Assembly: GCF_004353525.1 (NCBI RefSeq)
Contig: NZ_CP085524.1
Coordinates: 692,001 to 756,000, forward strand
Source: Zhaonella formicivorans
GTDB lineage: Bacteria > Bacillota > DUOV01 > Zhaonellaceae
Direction of reading: 5' to 3'
Length of the DNA: 64,000 nt
Positions 60,259 through 64,000 of the stretch are shown piece by piece. The notes below the pieces were generated by a model. The model was given only the letters and a program-made list of their open reading frames with translations. It made no database searches and was not told the DNA's origin. The first letter of the stretch is position 1, and each line of letters starts with the position of its first letter. A program made the position numbers and the translations under genes.

Positions 60259-61623
60259 ATGGAGAAAGCTACCAAAAGAAAAATGACAGGTGTTTTGCTT
60301 TCGATTTTTATCCTTATCCTCAGCCTCACTCCGCCTGCTCAAAGCTATTTCAATTTGCCAACTGAACAAAGGCTTACAGTAGGGGAAGAGCTTAAAATTA
60401 ACCTGAACTTTCCACAACATTTTTTGCAAAAATTGAGTTTTTATGTACAAACCGATACTGGAAATTTATTGCAACAAAATGGCAAAGTATTTACAGAGCG
60501 ATCTTTTAAGGGTACTGATGGCTGGCCTATAGCTGCTGAGCCGGGTAGAGTTAATCTCCAAATGCGCCTTTTTGGCTTGATACCTTTGAAAACAGTGGCA
60601 GTTGATGTATTACCGGAAACCGCCGTTGTGCCAGGAGGTCATTCCATAGGGGTGCTGATGCGTTCCAAAGGTGTGATGGTAATCGGTTATTCCCCGGTTG
60701 TTGACAGCAAGGGAGTTAAACATTATCCTGCCAAAGAGGCGGGAATTGAAATCGGCGATTTGATTATCACAATTAACGGCGAAGTGGTAAAAACCGATGG
60801 GGAGGCTGCCCGGTTGATAGATAAACTGGGGGAAAGTGGTCAAGAAATTCAGCTAAGGATTAAACGGAATAACAAAGAACTGCTTATTACTCTAAAGCCC
60901 CTGTTTTGTGCCGAAACAAAAAGAAACAGGTTAGGGTTGTATATCAGAGACAGCGCGGCCGGTGTGGGCACCCTGACTTTTTATGATCCAAAGACAGGCT
61001 ATTATGGAGCTTTAGGCCATATTATTGCCGATGCTGAGACTAACAAACAAATTGCTCTAGGTGAAGGCAGAATCATTAATGCTGCCATTCAGGGTATTAA
61101 TCAAGGAGAAATAGGAAGGCCGGGGGAAAAAATAGGTACTTTTTTGGATAAAACTACGCTGTCGGGAGATATAAGAAAGAATACTACTTTCGGGATTTTT
61201 GGCAAGCTGGACAGGCATATACAAAACAGCCTGTATAAAGAGCCTATCCCGGTAGCATTTTCTAACCAGGTTAAGGAAGGTAAAGCAGAAATTTTAACTG
61301 TAGTCAACGAAGAAAAAATAGAAAGGTTTGCAATTAATATTGATAAAGTAATGTTGCAAAATAAGCCTGAAGGTAAGGGCCTAGTAATCAGAATCACGGA
61401 TCCACGTTTACTTTCTGTTACCGGCGGTATTGTACAAGGCATGAGCGGAAGTCCGATTATTCAAGATGGAAAATTGATTGGAGCTGTAACTCATGTTTTT
61501 GTAAACGATCCCACCCGGGGTTACGGCATCTTAGCCGAATGGATGCTTTTGGAGGCAGGAATTATAAATCAACAATCGGAAAAAGTAGTAAAAGGAGCTA
61601 TAGCTCCTTTTTCAATTTTGTAG
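60259..61623 (+). CDS. spoIVB: SpoIVB peptidase (signalling serine protease)
   Basis: Forespore-secreted S55 serine protease that in Bacillus cleaves SpoIVFA and so triggers SpoIVFB processing of pro-sigma-K. It has an N-terminal membrane signal (MTGVLLSIFILILSLTPPAQS), a PDZ domain (about 150-215: AGIEIGDLIITINGEVV), and catalytic His254 (GALGHII) and Ser398 (GMSGSP). 454 residues. A short upstream ORF with its own AAGGAG (60230-60286) overlaps the start in another frame. The TAG stop follows a hairpin inside the last codons. Confidence 0.94.
   Translation: MEKATKRKMTGVLLSIFILILSLTPPAQSYFNLPTEQRLTVGEELKINLNFPQHFLQKLSFYVQTDTGNLLQQNGKVFTERSFKGTDGWPIAAEPGRVNLQMRLFGLIPLKTVAVDVLPETAVVPGGHSIGVLMRSKGVMVIGYSPVVDSKGVKHYPAKEAGIEIGDLIITINGEVVKTDGEAARLIDKLGESGQEIQLRIKRNNKELLITLKPLFCAETKRNRLGLYIRDSAAGVGTLTFYDPKTGYYGALGHIIADAETNKQIALGEGRIINAAIQGINQGEIGRPGEKIGTFLDKTTLSGDIRKNTTFGIFGKLDRHIQNSLYKEPIPVAFSNQVKEGKAEILTVVNEEKIERFAINIDKVMLQNKPEGKGLVIRITDPRLLSVTGGIVQGMSGSPIIQDGKLIGAVTHVFVNDPTRGYGILAEWMLLEAGIINQQSEKVVKGAIAPFSIL
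61590..61612 (+). terminator. Terminator inside the 3' end of spoIVB
   Basis: AAAGGAGCTATAGCTCCTTT is a perfect 20-base palindrome followed by TT; it encodes part of the C-terminal KGAIAPF. Confidence 0.75.
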
Positions 61624-61645
61624 ACGTAAAACAAAAACTAGGTTA

Positions 61646-61679
61646 GCAAATCAGAAAGTTTATCGACTTTCTGATTTGC
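61646..61679. repeat. Inverted repeat, 14-bp perfect stem
   Basis: GCAAATCAGAAAGT - TTATCG - ACTTTCTGATTTGC, just after spoIVB. No T-run follows on the + strand; it may act as a backup terminator or in mRNA stability. Confidence 0.7.
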
Positions 61680-61715
61680 ATAAGAGCAACTAGGTCTTCC
61701 GCCGTCCTAAAGGAT

Positions 61716-61784
61716 TGGAATTTCTACCCATTGTGCCCAAGCACAAACGTTAGAAATTCTGGCACGCTTATAAGCTTGGCGCAA
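61716..61784. repeat. Two further hairpins upstream of spo0A
   Basis: GAATTTCTA..TTGTG (from about 61718) pairs with CACAA..TAGAAATTC (to about 61759). Next to it lies CTTGGC-GCAA-GCCAAG (about 61771-61786), the core of which is identical to the hairpin at 5271-5285. This fills the 330-base spoIVB-spo0A gap before the promoter. Confidence 0.55.
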
Positions 61785-61805
61785 GCCAAGTTTTCTTTAT
61801 ATATC

Positions 61806-61812
61806 TGTCGAA
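61806..61812 (+). promoter_or_regulatory. 0A box (TGTCGAA) upstream of spo0A
   Basis: Exact Spo0A-box heptamer TGTCGAA, about 70-90 bases upstream of the predicted sigma-H promoter. Suggests autoregulation by phosphorylated Spo0A. Confidence 0.6.
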
Positions 61813-61874
61813 ATTTCCGGTTCAATCGCAAAAATGAAAGGATATTGAAAAGTTTTAGGTTTTTAAGTATGAAG

Positions 61875-61904
61875 GAAGGATAAACACTTTTTGGTGTCGA
61901 ATTG
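61875..61904 (+). promoter_or_regulatory. Sigma-H-type promoter of spo0A with overlapping 0A box
   Basis: GAAGGATAA (61875-61883) fits the sigma-H -35 RNAGGAWWW. After 12 bases, GTCGAATTG (61896-61904) fits the -10 RNNGAATWW with one mismatch. A second exact 0A box, TGTCGAA (61895-61901), lies over the -10. Confidence 0.65.
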
Positions 61905-61954
61905 GTATTTTACCTAAAAATTTACAGAGAAATATAGGAGGCGGGTTTTAAAAC

Positions 61955-62728
61955 ATGGGGGAAAAATTAAATATTTTAATCGCAGATGATAATAAAGAAT
62001 TCTGTGAAATATTACATGAATATATGGTAGCACAAGATGACTTCACCGTTTCAGGCATAGCGTATAATGGTCTGGAAGCAGTCAAACTTATTCAGGAAAT
62101 AAATCCTGATGTGGTTGTTTTAGATATAATAATGCCGCATCTTGACGGGATCGGCGTATTGGAAAAGCTCAACAATCTATGTTTGCCCCATCGTCCGAAG
62201 GTAATAATTTTAACTACCCTTGGCCAGGAATTTATGACCCAACGTTCAGTGGAATTGGGAGCTGACTATTACATTTTAAAACCATTTGATTTGGAAGTTC
62301 TTGGGACCAGAATCAGACAAATGTTTAACGGTAGTGTTACCAACAATGTCCATCAGCCTGTCCCAATTAAAAACCGTAACCTTGATGTGGAGGTAACAAA
62401 GATCATTCACCAAATGGGTGTGCCAGCCCATATTAAAGGTTACCAGTATTTAAGGGATGCTATTTTATTTGTAATTGAAGAAGTAAATCTATTGGGAGCT
62501 GTAACTAAGGAATTATATCCTATGATTGCACAAAAGTATATGACAACCCCTAGCCGGGTAGAAAGGGCAATCAGGCATGCCATCGAATTGGCTTGGGACA
62601 GAGGAAATGTGGATATGATGAATAAATTTTTTGGCTATACTATTAATGTAGAAAGGGGCAAACCTACCAATTCGGAATTTATTGCCATGGTGGCCGATAA
62701 ATTAAGAATAGGAGCAAAAGTAAGTTAA
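61955..62728 (+). CDS. spo0A: Sporulation master regulator Spo0A
   Basis: Response regulator that commits the cell to sporulation. The receiver domain has acidic pair D11-D12, phosphorylation site D57 (VVLDIIMP) and K109 (ILKPFD). After a linker, the Spo0A-specific C-terminal domain ends in the DNA-recognition helix region [22 protein letters not shown]. 257 residues. ATG 61955 follows AGGAGGCGGG. In clostridia it usually lies after spoIVB, as here. Confidence 0.97.
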   Translation: MGEKLNILIADDNKEFCEILHEYMVAQDDFTVSGIAYNGLEAVKLIQEINPDVVVLDIIMPHLDGIGVLEKLNNLCLPHRPKVIILTTLGQEFMTQRSVELGADYYILKPFDLEVLGTRIRQMFNGSVTNNVHQPVPIKNRNLDVEVTKIIHQMGVPAHIKGYQYLRDAILFVIEEVNLLGAVTKELYPMIAQKYMTTPSRVERAIRHAIELAWDRGNVDMMNKFFGYTINVERGKPTNSEFIAMVADKLRIGAKVS

Positions 62729-62737
62729 TTTGCTTTT

Positions 62738-62766
62738 AACCGTAGCACGTAAGCTACGGTTTTTTA
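62738..62766 (+). terminator. Terminator of spo0A
   Basis: AACCGTAGC-ACGTAA-GCTACGGTT followed by TTTTAG; nine perfect pairs. Confidence 0.93.
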
Positions 62767-62838
62767 GTGCCTATACCGTAGCATTTTTTCACTCACGCTG
62801 TCTTTATTAATATTTTGGTATTTTCTTTTTGGATTATA

Positions 62839-62867
62839 TTGACAGCCTATGGGATATGGTATACCAT
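62839..62867 (+). promoter_or_regulatory. Promoter with palindromic operator-like site
   Basis: Perfect -35 TTGACA (62839-62844), then a 12-bp perfect palindrome ATGGTATACCAT (62856-62867) where the -10 should lie. A bound dimer would block the promoter. Confidence 0.5.
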
Positions 62868-62909
62868 GGAAATGTAAAATAATACCGGTAGATTGGGGGA
62901 GGGACAAAA

Positions 62910-63242
62910 ATGCTTAAGGATTTAAAAGACTCGGATTATCAAAGTTTTATTAACAGCAGTGTATATTGTGCTGTTGGATTTTACGCAAATGATGAAGATT
63001 CTGAAAAAATGTTGGCTTTATTGGAAGATTTTCAACAGCATCATGCCTCGTGCAGCGTAGCGAAAATAAATGTTGAGAATACGGAAACCGCAAAAAGTTT
63101 AGGAGTTACCCGGGAATTAGCGCCGCTGATTGTAATCTACGATAGCGGTAAACCTAAAAAAGCCCTGAACAAAGCAACTATATCAGCAGAAAACCTGGCC
63201 GCTTCAATTGAAGGTGGAACAAAGAACATAACCCTCCAATAG
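62910..63242 (+). CDS. Thioredoxin-fold protein lacking the CXXC active site
   Basis: A 110-residue protein with a thioredoxin-like pattern: a strand (SSVYCAVGFYA), a helix (SEKMLALLEDFQQHH), VAKINVENTETAKSLGVTRELAPLIVIYDSGK with the cis-Pro-like loop (LAP), and a final helix. Where thioredoxin has WCGPC there is ANDEDSE, so it cannot be a disulfide reductase. It may be a binding or chaperone variant. ATG 62910 follows TTGGGGGAGGG. Confidence 0.65.
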   Translation: MLKDLKDSDYQSFINSSVYCAVGFYANDEDSEKMLALLEDFQQHHASCSVAKINVENTETAKSLGVTRELAPLIVIYDSGKPKKALNKATISAENLAASIEGGTKNITLQ

Positions 63243-63252
63243 ATAGTGGTGC

Positions 63253-63278
63253 AAAACCGTCCTCGCGGACGGTTTTTT
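63253..63278 (+). terminator. Terminator of the thioredoxin-fold gene
   Basis: AAAACCGTCC-TCGC-GGACGGTTTTTT, a strong hairpin with T-run. Confidence 0.95.
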
Positions 63279-63379
63279 AATGCCTCCATAAAACTTGCTC
63301 CTTCATATACAGCAACTTTTTATCAGCTCACTACAAAGTGACCATATTTCCAAATGCTTATAAAATTTTCTTTAGACTA

Positions 63380-63408
63380 TTGACGCAAAATTTAACATAT
63401 AATATAAT
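63380..63408 (+). promoter_or_regulatory. Sigma-A promoter of the MerR/HspR-like gene
   Basis: TTGACG (63380-63385), 17-base spacer, TATAAT (63403-63408). Confidence 0.8.
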
Positions 63409-63453
63409 TTACAAATGCTAGATAATATGCATAATATTAAGGAGATAGTCTAC

Positions 63454-63735
63454 ATGGTTGCGCATATAGCATCAAGTGAAGGAGTATACCAGATTGGAGT
63501 TGTAGCAAACTTCACAGGTGTCAACATCAGAACTTTAAGACAATGGGAAGAGGCAGGTTTACTTAAGCCGGCCCGTACTCAGGGCAATACCCGGATGTAT
63601 TCAGCCAATGATATAGATTTAATAAAAAGGATCAAGTTTTTAGTTGAAGACAAAGGAGTTAATTTACCTGGAGTAAAACTGATTTTACAGTTGGAAGATA
63701 AATACGGCAGGGAGATAACTGCCGATGTTGAGTGA
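63454..63735 (+). CDS. MerR-family regulator (HspR-like)
   Basis: A 93-residue regulator consisting of little more than the MerR winged helix: GVYQIGVVANFTGVNIRTLRQWEEAGLLKPARTQGNTRMYSANDI, then VEDKGVNLPGVKLILQLEDK as seen in HspR. ATG 63454 after AAGGAGATAG is preferred to ATG 63415, which lies within the expected start of the transcript. The target is unknown; heat-shock genes would be the first guess, but none is in the window. Confidence 0.82.
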   Translation: MVAHIASSEGVYQIGVVANFTGVNIRTLRQWEEAGLLKPARTQGNTRMYSANDIDLIKRIKFLVEDKGVNLPGVKLILQLEDKYGREITADVE

Positions 63736-63821
63736 TAAACGATTGCCTAAGTTACTATAAAAAAAGCATAAACACTACATTGATATGCTACGACTATGAG
63801 TTTAAATAAAATGTCTCCTGT

Positions 63822-63912
63822 TATAATTTCTTTACGAAATTATTAGTGGGAACTTTTGTTTGACTTCTTCGTTGGCATACATTACGGGAGACGATGTCTC
63901 CCGTTTTTCTTT
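63822..63912 (+). promoter_or_regulatory. Possible leader with terminator before the last gene
   Basis: A TATAAT hexamer (63822-63827) without a convincing -35 overlaps a hairpin ATAATTTC-TTTAC-GAAATTAT. Then ACGGGAGAC-GAT-GTCTCCCGT (63884-63904) with a T-rich tail forms a strong terminator. It ends the MerR transcript or is an attenuator for the gene starting at 63991. Confidence 0.5.
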
Positions 63913-63990
63913 TGTTTTGCAAGGAGGTGAATAAACAAGCCCACTACGTTTTAACCAATTCAATTTAGATCTACAGGAGGGATTGTTATA

Positions 63991-64000
63991 ATGCGAATTG
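63991..64000 (+). CDS. Start of a gene cut off by the window end
   Basis: ATG at 63991 after CAGGAGGG with suitable spacing; only Met-Arg-Ile and one further base are visible. Product cannot be named. Confidence 0.5.

Noticed and set aside
63927-63968. 13-codon ORF (GTG start) before the last gene
   Set aside because: Its GTG is inside the only candidate Shine-Dalgarno, so it cannot be initiated from it.

Overview
The window comes from a spore-forming, anaerobic member of the Firmicutes (class Clostridia), most like Peptococcaceae/Desulfotomaculum-type genomes. The evidence is a complete spoIIIA operon, sigK, spoIVB and spo0A; strong AAGGAGG-type ribosome-binding sites with frequent GTG/TTG starts; a type IV pilus locus without an outer-membrane secretin (monoderm); an OLE RNA; electron-bifurcating NfnAB beside folD/fchA; and pyrrolysine biosynthesis genes. 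Almost every gene is on the + strand. The only minus-strand genes are a hemerythrin/PAS sensor and one insertion sequence.

Layout. 1-5.3 kb: 5'-truncated penicillin-binding protein, an FMN glutamate-synthase-like protein, a CotJC-type manganese catalase and a DUF438/hemerythrin/PAS protein. 5.4-9.6 kb: an uninterrupted pro-sigK followed by pylB-pylC-pylD (pyrrolysine synthesis from lysine), with no pylS or pylT nearby. 9.6-14.5 kb: yqeG, aroE, a MerR regulator, aroC, aroK, aroB. 14.5-26.1 kb: type IV pilus locus (pilB, pilT, c-di-GMP-I riboswitch, pilC, pilA, pilD, four minor pilin/pilus-tip genes, pilM, pilN, pilO and a secreted NPCBM protein). 26.2-31.2 kb: tldD/tldE, aroQ, an M24 peptidase, efp. 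31.5-33.2 kb: an insertion sequence whose transposase is split across two frames. 33.3-39.2 kb: a CD1247-type protein and spoIIIAA-AH. 39.4-45.3 kb: a pyruvate carboxylase carboxyltransferase fused to a complete biotin carrier protein, accC, the asp23/amaP/DUF2273 envelope-stress set, nusB and a TsaD paralogue. 45.4-49.3 kb: nfnA-nfnB, folD, fchA. 49.3-59.9 kb: xseA-xseB-ispA, the ~600-nt OLE RNA, oapA, dxs, tlyA, a membrane-anchored PD-(D/E)XK protein, nadK, mnmM, argR, recN. 60.2-63.7 kb: spoIVB, spo0A, a thioredoxin-fold protein without CXXC and a MerR regulator. A gene begins at the last ten bases.

How the parts fit. Sporulation genes recur: spo0A (entry), spoIIIA (feeding-tube channel), spoIVB (the forespore signal that in Bacillus triggers pro-sigma-K cleavage) and a sigK that still encodes the pro-sequence. 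Nfn, FolD and FchA are one-carbon/acetogenic functions. Together with pylBCD they suggest, by inference, methylamine-dependent metabolism, although no UAG-containing methyltransferase gene lies here. UAG is nevertheless used as the ordinary stop of at least 16 genes in the window, including pylB and pylD. The pilus locus appears to be controlled twice by c-di-GMP: by a riboswitch whose terminator shares bases with the aptamer, and by an MshEN-type domain on PilB. The most striking non-coding element is the OLE RNA with its protein partner OapA between ispA and dxs.
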